Source: Leptotrichia sp. oral taxon 221 (GTDB lineage Bacteria > Fusobacteriota > Fusobacteriia > Fusobacteriales > Leptotrichiaceae). Taken from it: DNA of 64,000 nucleotides. A program made the position numbers and the translations under genes. The DNA is taken from positions 682,001 through 746,000 of the forward strand of contig NZ_CP072378.1 of the NCBI RefSeq assembly GCF_018128245.1. The letters run 5' to 3'. Each line of letters opens with the position of its first letter. Within the stretch, counting starts at the first letter, position 1. The notes below the pieces were generated by a model, which saw nothing but the letters and a program-made list of their open reading frames with translations, was not told where the DNA came from and ran no database searches. Below, piece by piece: positions 16,697 to 25,544 of the stretch.

Positions 16697-18403
16697 ATGA
16701 AAAGATTAACAGGAATTGGAGCTTCAGAAGGAGTAGCTATAGGGAAAGTATTACTTTTTACAGAAGAGGAAATGATTATACCAGAAGTAAAAGATGAAAA
16801 TTCAACAATTGAAGCAGAATTAACAAAATTAGAAGATGGTTTAAAAAAATCAAAAACTCAACTAATTGCTATTAGAGAAAAAGTAAAAGAAAAAATGGGT
16901 GAAGATAAAGCAGCGATTTTTGATGGTCATATAATGCTTCTTGAAGATGAAGATTTGATCATGGAAGTAGAAGATAAAATTAAAGGTGAAGGATTACCAG
17001 CAGCAAAAGCTTTACATGATGGAATTAATGAATATTGTGAAATGATATCAAAATTAGATGATCCTTATTTAAGAGAAAGAGCTGCAGATTTACAAGATAT
17101 AGGTAAAAGATGGTTGAAAAACTTATTAGGTATTAGAATAAAAGATTTAAGTGACTTAGAGCCTAATACAGTAGTTGTAACTTATGATTTGACACCATCA
17201 GATACAGCTCAATTAGATTTAGAAAATTGTGTTGGTTTCTTGACTGAAGTTGGTGGAAAAACAGCTCACTCAGCTATAATGGCTAGATCATTGGAATTAC
17301 CTGCAGTAGTTGGAATTAAAGGTGTTCTTAATGAAGTGAAAGAAGGAGAAACAGTAATTATGGATGGAGAAGAAGGAGAATTATTCTTAGATCCTTCACC
17401 AGAATTAATTGCAGAATATGTTGCTAAAAAAGAAAAATTAGCTGCAGAAAAAGAAGAATTGAAAAAATTAATTTCAGAAGAAGCAGTTACAACTGATGGA
17501 AGAAAAGTAGATATTTGGGGGAATATCGGAAGTCCTAATGATGTTGATGCTGTAATAGCTTCAGGAGCAACTGGAATTGGATTATATAGAACAGAATTCT
17601 TATTTATGAACTCTGATCACTTCCCAACAGAAGAAGAACAATATGAAGCATATAAAGTTGTAGTTCAAAAAATGCAAGGAAAACCAGTTACAATAAGAAC
17701 AATGGATATCGGTGGAGATAAAGAATTACCTTATTTAGACTTACCAAAAGAAATGAACCCATTCTTAGGATATAGAGCAATCAGAATTTCATTAGAAAAT
17801 AAAGATATGTTCAAAACACAATTGAAAGCAATCTTAAGAGCGTCTCATTATGGTCAAATAAAAATTATGTATCCAATGATAAGTTCTGTTAATGAAATAA
17901 GAAAAGCTAATGAAATTTTAGAAGAATGTAAAAATGAATTAGATGAAATTGGTCAATTGTTCGATAGAAATATAAAAGTTGGAATAATGGTTGAAACTCC
18001 ATCAACAGCAATTATAGCTTACAAATTCGCTAAAGAAGTAGATTTCTTCTCAATTGGAACTAACGATTTAACTCAATATTTCTTGGCTGTAGATAGAGGA
18101 AATGAAATGGTATCAGCTTTATATAACTCATTTAACCCAGCAGTATTAGAAGCTATTCAAAAAGTAATTGACGCAGCACATAATGCAGGTATTAGTGTAA
18201 GTATGTGTGGAGAATTTGCTGGAGATAAAAAGGCTACTAAATTATTATTAGGAATGGGACTTGATTCATTCAGTATGAGTGCTTCATCAACATTACAAGT
18301 TAAGAAAATTATTAGAAGCAGTAGTTATGCAGAAGCTCAAAAATATAGAGATATTATCTTACAACAAGATACACCAGCAGAAGTATTAGAAAAATTGTTA
18401 TAA
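16697..18403 (+). CDS. ptsI: PTS enzyme I (phosphoenolpyruvate-protein phosphotransferase)
   Basis: A 568-residue cytosolic protein of normal enzyme I length. It takes phosphate from PEP onto a histidine and passes it to HPr. The active-site loop GGKTAHSAIMARSLELPAVVG holds the phospho-acceptor His191. The PEP-binding barrel shows GIGLYRTEFLFM, GIMVETPSTAI, DFFSIGTNDLTQYFLAVDR and SMCGEFAGD with its catalytic Cys. No N-terminal GAF domain is present, so this is the sugar PTS form and not PtsP. The usual ptsH neighbour is missing and must lie elsewhere. It probably serves the fructose EIIABC encoded at 51889. Confidence 0.97.
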   Translation: MKRLTGIGASEGVAIGKVLLFTEEEMIIPEVKDENSTIEAELTKLEDGLKKSKTQLIAIREKVKEKMGEDKAAIFDGHIMLLEDEDLIMEVEDKIKGEGLPAAKALHDGINEYCEMISKLDDPYLRERAADLQDIGKRWLKNLLGIRIKDLSDLEPNTVVVTYDLTPSDTAQLDLENCVGFLTEVGGKTAHSAIMARSLELPAVVGIKGVLNEVKEGETVIMDGEEGELFLDPSPELIAEYVAKKEKLAAEKEELKKLISEEAVTTDGRKVDIWGNIGSPNDVDAVIASGATGIGLYRTEFLFMNSDHFPTEEEQYEAYKVVVQKMQGKPVTIRTMDIGGDKELPYLDLPKEMNPFLGYRAIRISLENKDMFKTQLKAILRASHYGQIKIMYPMISSVNEIRKANEILEECKNELDEIGQLFDRNIKVGIMVETPSTAIIAYKFAKEVDFFSIGTNDLTQYFLAVDRGNEMVSALYNSFNPAVLEAIQKVIDAAHNAGISVSMCGEFAGDKKATKLLLGMGLDSFSMSASSTLQVKKIIRSSSYAEAQKYRDIILQQDTPAEVLEKLL

Positions 18404-18421
18404 TTTAAAGTAAATAAATAT

Positions 18422-18444
18422 AAGACCTGATTTTTTCAGGTCTT
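18422..18444 (+). terminator. Hairpin after ptsI
   Basis: AAGACCTGA and TCAGGTCTT (9-bp perfect stem, 5-base T-rich loop). The U-tract after it is interrupted (CTTGCTTTT), so termination may be partial, allowing read-through into the next gene, which has no clear promoter of its own. Confidence 0.7.
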
Positions 18445-18483
18445 CTTGCTTTTATGAAATTAGATTTTAAGAGGAGAATAAAT

Positions 18484-19038
18484 ATGGAAAGAAAAAAAGT
18501 TGCGTTATTTTTAACTAATGGATTTGAAGAATTAGAGGCATTGGCACCAGTAGATTTGATGAGAAGAGCTAATATTGAAGTTAATACGATTTCTATAAAT
18601 CAGGAAAAAGAAGTAGTAAGTTCTCGTAAGATTACTGTATTGGCAGATAAAATAATAAAAGATGTGAATTTTGATGAATATGAAATGGTAGTTTTACCTG
18701 GGGGACCTGGGACAAAAAATTATTTCGAATCTAAAGAAGTTTTAGAAATAGTAAAAAAGTTTGCTGAAAATAAAAAAGTTGGAGCGATTTGTGCAGCACC
18801 GACTGTGTTGGCTTCGTTAGGAATATTGGAAAATAGAAAAGCAATCTGTTTTCCAGCATGTGAACCTGATTTAGAACAAGGGAAAGCTATTTTGACTAGA
18901 GAAGCAGTTGTTAAAGATGGGAATATTATTACAAGTAGAGGAGCAGGAACAGCTATAGATTTTGGGTTAGCTTTAATTAAAGAACTTTTGGGGGAAGAAA
19001 TTTCTGAAAAGATTGGAAAAGAAATTGTTTATTATTAA
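18484..19038 (+). CDS. DJ-1/PfpI family protein
   Basis: A 184-residue protein of the DJ-1/ThiJ class. The nucleophile elbow GAICAAPTVLA places the reactive Cys at about residue 103, and the Glu of GFEELEALAPVD (about 13-24) would hold the cysteine as in DJ-1. Members act as chaperones, deglycase/glyoxalase-like enzymes or oxidative-stress sensors; which applies here is unknown. The ATG at 18484 is chosen because AAGAGGAG precedes it. An in-frame ATG at 18454 lies too close to the ptsI hairpin to have a site. Confidence 0.9.
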   Translation: MERKKVALFLTNGFEELEALAPVDLMRRANIEVNTISINQEKEVVSSRKITVLADKIIKDVNFDEYEMVVLPGGPGTKNYFESKEVLEIVKKFAENKKVGAICAAPTVLASLGILENRKAICFPACEPDLEQGKAILTREAVVKDGNIITSRGAGTAIDFGLALIKELLGEEISEKIGKEIVYY

Positions 19039-19076
19039 TGTTTTTATAAAAAAATACAGTTTTATCGTGTTTTACG

Positions 19077-19105
19077 TTTACAAAAAATTAAACTTATGGT
19101 ACAAT
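19077..19105 (+). promoter_or_regulatory. Promoter of rsmH
   Basis: TTTACA (19077-19082), 17-base spacer and extended -10 TGGTACAAT (-10 at 19100-19105). Confidence 0.7.
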
Positions 19106-19179
19106 ACTTATTATAATTAATACGGTAGTCAAATATTTATAGATAGAATATAGAATAAAAGAAAGGAAGGAGGTCTTAA

Positions 19180-20106
19180 GTGGATTACCATAAGCCCGTT
19201 TTGTATGATGAAACAATTGAAAATATAATAACTGACGGAAGAGCTGTTTATGTAGATTGTACTTTAGGTGGTGGCGGACATACGGAAGGAATTTTAAAAA
19301 ATTCTTCAGCAGATTCTAAAGTTATAGGGATAGATCAAGATATAGAAGCAATTAATTTTTCAAAAGAGAGATTGAAAGATTATAAAGATAAATTAGAGAT
19401 GTTTCAAGATAATTTTAAAAATTTAGACACTGTGATTTATTTAGCTGGATATGATAAAGTAGATAGAATTTTAATGGATATAGGAGTTTCGTCCAATCAA
19501 TTGGACAATGTTGAAAGAGGATTTTCATATAGATTTGAAGCAAAACTTGATATGAGAATGAACAAAGAATTAGAGGTTAGTGCTTACGATGTTGTAAATA
19601 AATTTTCTGAAAAGGAAATAGCAGATATCATTTATAAATATGGAGAAGAGCCAAAATCTAGAAGAATTGCTAGAAATATAGTTGAATATAGAAAAAATAA
19701 AGATATTGAAACAACTACTGAATTAGCAGATATTGTTATAAAATCTATAGGAAAAAGCATGAAGAGACATCCTGCTAAAAGGACTTTTCAAGCAATTAGG
19801 ATATTTGTAAATAAAGAGTTAGAAGTACTAACAGAAACTTTAGATAAGGCAATTAATTTATTAAATCCAAAAGGAAGGTTATTGGTTATTACATTTCATT
19901 CTTTGGAAGATCGTATAGTAAAGGAAAAATTCAGAGAATTTGAGAATCCATGTACATGTCCTTCAGACATACCAATATGCGTGTGTAATAAAAAAAGTTT
20001 AGGTAAAGTAATAACGAGAAAACCGATAGTTGCAAAAAAAGAGGAGTTAGAAATGAATAATAGAGCACATTCGGCAAAATTAAGAATATTTGAAAGGGGT
20101 GAATAA
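19180..20106 (+). CDS. rsmH: 16S rRNA (cytosine1402-N4)-methyltransferase
   Basis: A 308-residue RsmH/MraW protein. The start is GTG at 19180, 6 bases after AGGAGG, giving the typical MDYHKPVLYDETI opening. The SAM-binding DCTLGGGGHTEGIL, the LMDIGVSSNQLD and RGFSYRFEAKLDMRMN blocks and RTFQAIRIFVNKELE are all diagnostic. The enzyme methylates N4 of C1402 in the ribosomal decoding centre. It normally sits at the head of the division/cell-wall cluster after mraZ. Here mraZ is absent and only an ftsL-like gene follows. Confidence 0.96.
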   Translation: MDYHKPVLYDETIENIITDGRAVYVDCTLGGGGHTEGILKNSSADSKVIGIDQDIEAINFSKERLKDYKDKLEMFQDNFKNLDTVIYLAGYDKVDRILMDIGVSSNQLDNVERGFSYRFEAKLDMRMNKELEVSAYDVVNKFSEKEIADIIYKYGEEPKSRRIARNIVEYRKNKDIETTTELADIVIKSIGKSMKRHPAKRTFQAIRIFVNKELEVLTETLDKAINLLNPKGRLLVITFHSLEDRIVKEKFREFENPCTCPSDIPICVCNKKSLGKVITRKPIVAKKEELEMNNRAHSAKLRIFERGE

Positions 20107-20110
20107 AGGG

Positions 20111-20539
20111 ATGAGTAGTGGTACAAGAAAGAAAAAATTACAAATGATGGATTTTCCCGATATTCCAAAAACAACTACAAATAATGTATCTCAAAATTAC
20201 AATACATTTTCAAATGATTGGTCAACATCAAAAATAAAAAAGAGAAAAGTTACTAAAAATGTTAATGGTTTTAATAGAACGAAAGTAATAATTGGAGTTT
20301 TCTACATAATGATAGTAGTGGTTGCTGCAATGATTATGACTAATGCGTCTAATGGTGTAGATAAATTAGGTAGAGAAAAAAATGCTAAACAAAAAGAATT
20401 AAATGAATTAAAAACTAATGTAGAAAATCTTGAAAATGAAACTATATCAAAAAATGATTTCGCACAAAAAAAAGAAGAAGCTATAAGACAAGGTTTTGTT
20501 GAAAAGAATTCATTAAAATATATTAGATTAGATAAGTAA
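20111..20539 (+). CDS. FtsL-like small membrane protein
   Basis: About 142 residues with a basic cytosolic N-terminus, one membrane helix (VIIGVFYIMIVVVAAMIMTN, about residues 62-81) and a heptad-like coiled coil behind it (REKNAKQKELNELKTNVENLENE). That topology and the position immediately after rsmH match the division protein FtsL/DivIC. Sequence identity in this family is low, so the call rests on topology and context. ATG 20111 is used because AGGGGTGA precedes it; a TTG at 20090 would overlap rsmH and lacks a site. Confidence 0.65.
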   Translation: MSSGTRKKKLQMMDFPDIPKTTTNNVSQNYNTFSNDWSTSKIKKRKVTKNVNGFNRTKVIIGVFYIMIVVVAAMIMTNASNGVDKLGREKNAKQKELNELKTNVENLENETISKNDFAQKKEEAIRQGFVEKNSLKYIRLDK

Positions 20540-20547
20540 ATGAAAAT

Positions 20548-20598
20548 ACGATAGATTAAGGTTGTTATGAAAATGACTTTAGGCTATCGTCTTTTTTT
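20548..20598 (+). terminator. Terminator after the ftsL-like gene
   Basis: ACGATAG (20548-20554) and CTATCGT (20584-20590) close a long loop, followed by CTTTTTTT. It separates the division genes from the V-ATPase promoter. Confidence 0.7.
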
Positions 20599-20677
20599 AG
20601 AAAAAATTAGAATTCAAGAAATTGTAATAAATTCAATTAAATTCTTAAAACTTAAGACATTTTCAAAGATATAATTC

Positions 20678-20706
20678 TTGACAGAATTATAAAAAAGTGG
20701 TATTAT
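20678..20706 (+). promoter_or_regulatory. Promoter of the V-ATPase operon
   Basis: TTGACA (20678-20683), a 17-base spacer and TATTAT (20701-20706), with TGG just before it as a TGn extension. Confidence 0.75.
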
Positions 20707-20710
20707 TTTT

Positions 20711-20726
20711 ATGACTGATTAGTCAT
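20711..20726. promoter_or_regulatory. Palindrome at the V-ATPase transcription start (possible operator)
   Basis: ATGACTGATTAGTCAT has perfect 6-base arms with a 4-base centre and begins 5 bases after the -10, covering the expected +1. Its TGACT-N4-AGTCA core resembles TetR-family operators. A T-run follows it, so a transcript-start hairpin or attenuator is the alternative. Confidence 0.45.
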
Positions 20727-20803
20727 TTTTTTGTCATATTATTTTTTTGATAAATTAAATGATAATTAGTAAAATTCAAATTTGTTAGAAGGAGGTATAA
20801 ATC

Positions 20804-21115
20804 TTGGCAGAAGAAGTTTTAAAAAAGATACAAAAAGCAGAAAAAGAAGCTGATGAAATTATATTAAAAGCCAGTGAAGAATCTAAAAATATTGCAAAAG
20901 AAACTGATCAAAAGATTAAAGAAGATGGTAATAAAATAATTTCAGATTTAAAAACTGAATTGAAACAATTGAAAGAAAAAACAGTTGAAGAAGCTAATAA
21001 ATCTGTAGATATTCTCCTTGCTAAAGAAGAGGAAAATATAAAAGATATATTGAATGTCGATAATAAAAAAATTGACGAAATAGCAAATATATTAAGAGAG
21101 AGGGTTGTGAAATAA
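20804..21115 (+). CDS. ntpF: V-type ATPase peripheral stalk subunit (NtpF / G-H type)
   Basis: A 103-residue, almost wholly alpha-helical, Lys/Glu/Ala-rich coiled coil. First gene of the V-ATPase operon, as ntpF is in Enterococcus hirae. It should pair with subunit E to form the peripheral stalk that holds the A/B head against rotation. It starts with TTG at 20804, 7 bases after AGGAGGT. Its TAA shares the A with the next ATG (TAATG), so it is translationally coupled to ntpI. Sequence alone is low in information; position decides the call. Confidence 0.85.
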   Translation: MAEEVLKKIQKAEKEADEIILKASEESKNIAKETDQKIKEDGNKIISDLKTELKQLKEKTVEEANKSVDILLAKEEENIKDILNVDNKKIDEIANILRERVVK

Positions 21116-23067
21116 TGTCAATAGTAAAAATGAGTAAATTTAATTTAATTGCTTTTGCTTCACAAAAAGCCCCACTTCTAAAAAGTTTACAACAATTTAA
21201 AGAAGTAGAATTTGATGATATTCAGATTGAAGAAAAAGAAGATGAAACAATTTTATTGAAAAAAGTAAATAATAATGAGGAATTGACTAGAATAGATGAA
21301 CGTTTAACAACGGTAGATACAGCTATTCAGCTTTTACAAAAATATCATCCAGTAGATAAAAGTTTAAAAGCAATTATGAGAGGGAATGATAACTATACTT
21401 TTAATGAGTTATCAGAAAAAGCTCGAACATATGATTGGAAAACAGTAGCATATAATTTAAAAGATTTGGGAGTAAGATACTCAAATGTAAAATCAAAAAT
21501 TTCTAAAAAATATTCAGAAATTGAAGATCTTTCAATTTGGAATAGATTGGATATAAATCCTCAAGAATTGAAGAAATTAAAAAATGTAACAAGTTATTTA
21601 GGGAGTATTCCTATTAAATTAAAAAATTCGTTTATTGATAAAATTAGCGAGTTAAAATATACTTATTACGAAGAATTAAAAATAACGAAAGAAGATGTTT
21701 ATTATTTAGTTATTTCAGATAAATCTAATGAAGAAAAAGAAAAATTAGATGAAGTTTTTAGAAATAGTAGTTTTAGTTTGGCAGAATTGAATATTGATAA
21801 AGAACCAAATAGTTATATTTCAGATATTAAAAAAGAAATTGAGCAATTAAAGGTTACTAAAAGAGGATTAAAAAAAGAAATTAAAAATTATCTCGATGAC
21901 TTACCACACTTAGAAGCTATTTATGAGTATTTAAGAAATAAAAAACTTAGAATAGAAACTATGGAGAATTTAGCACAAACTGAGAAAACTTGTGTTATAA
22001 AAGGTTGGGTTCCAACTGGTAAGTTAAGTGTATTTGAAAAAACTATTAAATCGGAAGTGGGAGATAATTACTATTTGAAGACACAGGAAGCAGATAGAGA
22101 TGATTCTGAAGTACCGATAAAATTAAAAAATGGGAAAATTGCAAGTGCATTTGAAAGTTTAACAGGAATGTATGCATATCCTAAATATAATGAAATTGAT
22201 CCAACACCATTCTTAACACCGTTTTATATAGTGTTCTTTGGAATGATGGGAGCAGATGTTGGATATGGATTAGTATTATTACTAGGAACTTTATTTGTAT
22301 TGAAATGTATGAATTTAAATAAAAGTAATAGATTATTTGTAAAATTCTTTTTCTATTTAAGTTTTTCAGTTATAATTTGGGGATTGATTTATGGTTCTTA
22401 TTTTGGATTGCCATTAGTAAAAGGACTTATAGATCCTGGAAAAGATTATAACAAATTATTAGTTGGTTCTGTGTTATTTGGAATAGTGCATATTTTCTTT
22501 GGATTGGCGTTAAAAGCATATTTGTTAATAAAAGCGAAAAAACCAATGGAAGCTGTGTATGATGTACTATTTTGGTATATGACACTAACTGGAGGAATGC
22601 TTTACTTATTGTTTAAGATGACAAACTTAAATCCGACTGTTGCTACAGTTTCAGGAATTATTGCTGTAATTGGAATGATTGGAATTGTATTGACTGGTGG
22701 AAGAGAAGCTAAAAGTGTTGGAGCGAAATTAGGAGGCGGATTGTATAGCCTTTATGGAATCTCAAGTTATGTTGGAGATTTTGTATCGTATTCGAGATTG
22801 ATGGCTTTAGGACTTTCTGGAGGATTTATAGCTCAAGCAATTAATATGATTATTGGAATGGTATCAGGTTCATGGATTGGATTAATATTTGTTCCGATTA
22901 TATTTGTATGTGGACATTTCTTTAATATGTTCTTATCGTTCTTAGGTGGATATGTTCATACTTCAAGACTTATGTATGTAGAATTTTTTGGTAAGTTTTA
23001 TGAAGGTGGAGGAAAACCATTTAGAGACTTTAGAACAGATAGTAAATATATAAATATAGAAGATTAA
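21115..23067 (+). CDS. ntpI: V-type ATPase subunit I (a subunit, ion channel/stator)
   Basis: A 650-residue two-part protein. The N-terminal half (to about 340) is soluble and helical and would bind the peripheral stalks. The C-terminal half has about seven to eight membrane helices, starting near FLTPFYIVFFGMMGADVGYGLVLLLGT. The SYVGDFVSYSRLMALGLSGGFIAQAIN segment (about 550-580) carries the essential stator Arg, in YSRLMALGLSG. Together with the K ring it forms the ion path. It follows ntpF with a one-base overlap. Confidence 0.95.
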   Translation: MSIVKMSKFNLIAFASQKAPLLKSLQQFKEVEFDDIQIEEKEDETILLKKVNNNEELTRIDERLTTVDTAIQLLQKYHPVDKSLKAIMRGNDNYTFNELSEKARTYDWKTVAYNLKDLGVRYSNVKSKISKKYSEIEDLSIWNRLDINPQELKKLKNVTSYLGSIPIKLKNSFIDKISELKYTYYEELKITKEDVYYLVISDKSNEEKEKLDEVFRNSSFSLAELNIDKEPNSYISDIKKEIEQLKVTKRGLKKEIKNYLDDLPHLEAIYEYLRNKKLRIETMENLAQTEKTCVIKGWVPTGKLSVFEKTIKSEVGDNYYLKTQEADRDDSEVPIKLKNGKIASAFESLTGMYAYPKYNEIDPTPFLTPFYIVFFGMMGADVGYGLVLLLGTLFVLKCMNLNKSNRLFVKFFFYLSFSVIIWGLIYGSYFGLPLVKGLIDPGKDYNKLLVGSVLFGIVHIFFGLALKAYLLIKAKKPMEAVYDVLFWYMTLTGGMLYLLFKMTNLNPTVATVSGIIAVIGMIGIVLTGGREAKSVGAKLGGGLYSLYGISSYVGDFVSYSRLMALGLSGGFIAQAINMIIGMVSGSWIGLIFVPIIFVCGHFFNMFLSFLGGYVHTSRLMYVEFFGKFYEGGGKPFRDFRTDSKYINIED

Positions 23068-23097
23068 TTAAATTTAGTTAAATATTTGAAAAAATAA

Positions 23098-23613
<516 letters not shown>

Positions 23614-23637
23614 TTAAAATTGAAAGGATGTGAAGAA

Positions 23638-24192
23638 ATGTCTAATTTGGATAATTTAACATCAAAAATATTAAATGATGCAAAAATCAAAGCAGATGAA
23701 ATAGTGAAAGCAGCTCAAAAAACGGCAGCTGAAAAATATAAAAAAGAAATTGGAAAGTATAATTCTCAAAAAGCATCATTGGAGGAAAGTGCAGTTAGAG
23801 ATAGAGATTTAGCTGTAGAAAGAATAAAATCAGGTGCTAGCTTGAAAATAAGAAATGAAAAATTAAAAGCAAAACAACAAGTTATTGATAAAGTAATCAA
23901 TAGATTGAGAGAAAAACTTTTAAATATGAATGAAGCAGAATATATAGATTACATGAAAAAAAATCTAGATAATTCTTCTTTAAATAAAAATCAAAAGTTA
24001 ATTGTTAAAAAAGAATTTTTAAGAAAAGTAAAAAAAGAATTTCCAAATGCAAATATTTCTGAAAAAGAATTTGTAAATTCAGGATTTATTTTGGAAGAAA
24101 ATGGAGTTCAAGAAAATTATACATTTGAAGTTAAATTAGAATTTATGAGAGATGATTTAGAAGTTCAAATTTCTCAACTTCTTTTTTCATAA
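23638..24192 (+). CDS. ntpE: V-type ATPase subunit E
   Basis: About 184 residues. The N-terminal two thirds is a long charged helix (KILNDAKIKADEIVKAAQKTAAEKYKKEI and on), and the C-terminal part is a mixed globular domain, as in subunit E of the peripheral stalk. ATG 23638 is taken because AAAGGATGTGA precedes it; a TTG at 23620 in the same frame would put the ribosome site inside the gene. Placed between K and C as in the ntp operon. Confidence 0.9.
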   Translation: MSNLDNLTSKILNDAKIKADEIVKAAQKTAAEKYKKEIGKYNSQKASLEESAVRDRDLAVERIKSGASLKIRNEKLKAKQQVIDKVINRLREKLLNMNEAEYIDYMKKNLDNSSLNKNQKLIVKKEFLRKVKKEFPNANISEKEFVNSGFILEENGVQENYTFEVKLEFMRDDLEVQISQLLFS

Positions 24193-24220
24193 GAATTCAT
24201 AAGAGTAAGGGAGATATTAA

Positions 24221-25222
24221 ATGAATAGAATGGATTACGGACGTAGTGTCGTAACGGTTAGAGTTTTAGAAAAAAAACTTTTGACTAAAAATAAGCTAGA
24301 TAGAATGATTGATGCTGAAACTCCCGAAGAAGTATTAAAATTATTGGGAGATACAGAATATTCTCAAAATATGTCTGATATTCAAAATGCTCAAGATTAT
24401 GAAGTGATATTGAAAAGAGAAACTGAAAGAGTGTTTAATCTAGTTAGAGAATTAAGTAATGATACTGAAATAGTTGACATACTTTCTTTAAAATATGATT
24501 ATCATAATCTAAAAGTATTATTAAAAGGAAGATTGTCTGGGAATGATTTTTCGTATTTGTTGATGGATGCAGGTACTCAGAAAGCAGATAAATTAAAATT
24601 AAGATTTGATACGAAACATTATAGTGAATTTCCAGATGAGTTTTCTAAAGCAATTAACGAGGTAGAAAAAGATTTTGATGAGAAAAAAGATCCACAAAGA
24701 ATAGATATTATAGTAGATAAATACTATTATATAAATTTACTTCGTATTGCAAGAAAGGTCAATGTGCCTTTAATAACTAATTATGTTGAAGGACTTGTTG
24801 ATTTTCAAAATATAATAACTTTGTTTAGAGTGAAAAAACAACATAGAGATATGAAATTTTTAGAAACAGTTGTTCATGAAGGTGGAACAATTCCTAAAAA
24901 TAAAATTGTTGCTTCATTGAATGATACGCCAGAAGTTATAGCACAAAATTTTAGAAGAGAAAAATTAGGTGCATTTTTAGTGGAAGGTGTGGAAGCATTC
25001 AATGAAAGTAAGAGATTATCAGAATTTGAGAAAATAAGTGATAATTATTTGATGGAGCTAAATAAAGAGTCTAAATATGTAGTATTTGGGCCTGAACCAT
25101 TATTTACATACTTAGTTGCAAAAGAAAGAGAAATTAATGCGTTAAGAATGATAATGGTTAGTAAAATAAATAATATTAGTTCTGATAAAATAAAAGGAAG
25201 GCTGCGTGAGACATATGCATAA
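24221..25222 (+). CDS. ntpC: V-type ATPase subunit C (d subunit, central stalk socket)
   Basis: A 333-residue soluble helical protein of the V-ATPase C/d family, with the typical MDYGRSVVTVRVLEKKLL opening and the SLKYDYHNLKVLLKGRL and PLFTYLVAKEREINALRMIMVSKIN blocks. It links the K ring to the central D-F shaft. The length matches E. hirae NtpC. Its last 17 bases overlap the start of the next gene. Confidence 0.93.
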   Translation: MNRMDYGRSVVTVRVLEKKLLTKNKLDRMIDAETPEEVLKLLGDTEYSQNMSDIQNAQDYEVILKRETERVFNLVRELSNDTEIVDILSLKYDYHNLKVLLKGRLSGNDFSYLLMDAGTQKADKLKLRFDTKHYSEFPDEFSKAINEVEKDFDEKKDPQRIDIIVDKYYYINLLRIARKVNVPLITNYVEGLVDFQNIITLFRVKKQHRDMKFLETVVHEGGTIPKNKIVASLNDTPEVIAQNFRREKLGAFLVEGVEAFNESKRLSEFEKISDNYLMELNKESKYVVFGPEPLFTYLVAKEREINALRMIMVSKINNISSDKIKGRLRETYA

Positions 25223-25523
25223 AGTAGGTGTAGTAGGAGATAAAGATTCTATTTTAGCTTTTAAGGCTTTAGGTGTAGATGTGTATCCAGTCGTGACTAA
25301 AGAAGAAGCAAGAAAAAGAATTGATAGTTTGGCTAATGAGAAATATGGTATAATATTTGTTACTGAACAAGTAGCCGCATTAGTAGAAGAAACTGTTGAG
25401 AGATATAATAAAGAATTAACACCAGCGATTATATTGATACCAAATAACCAAGGAAGTTTAGGTATTGGATTGAGTAAAATAGATGAATATGTTGAAAAAG
25501 CAATAGGATCGAACATATTCTAA
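25206..25523 (+). CDS. ntpG: V-type ATPase subunit F (NtpG, central shaft)
   Basis: A 105-residue Rossmann-like protein (HKVGVVGDKDSILAFKALGVDVYPV, then YGIIFVTEQVA) of the V-ATPase F family, which caps the central shaft with subunit D. Start choice: GTG at 25206 is 4 bases after AGGAAGG, while the in-frame ATG at 25215 is 13 bases away. GTG is preferred, but both lie inside the end of ntpC, so translation is coupled. Confidence 0.92.
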   Translation: MRHMHKVGVVGDKDSILAFKALGVDVYPVVTKEEARKRIDSLANEKYGIIFVTEQVAALVEETVERYNKELTPAIILIPNNQGSLGIGLSKIDEYVEKAIGSNIF

Positions 25524-25544
25524 TGTGGAAAGGAGCAGATATTC

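Noticed and set aside
20711-20735. Treating the palindrome before ntpF as a plain terminator
   Set aside because: It lies at the expected +1 of a strong promoter, so a terminator there would cut a transcript of only about 20 bases. Operator or attenuator is more sensible, though unproven.
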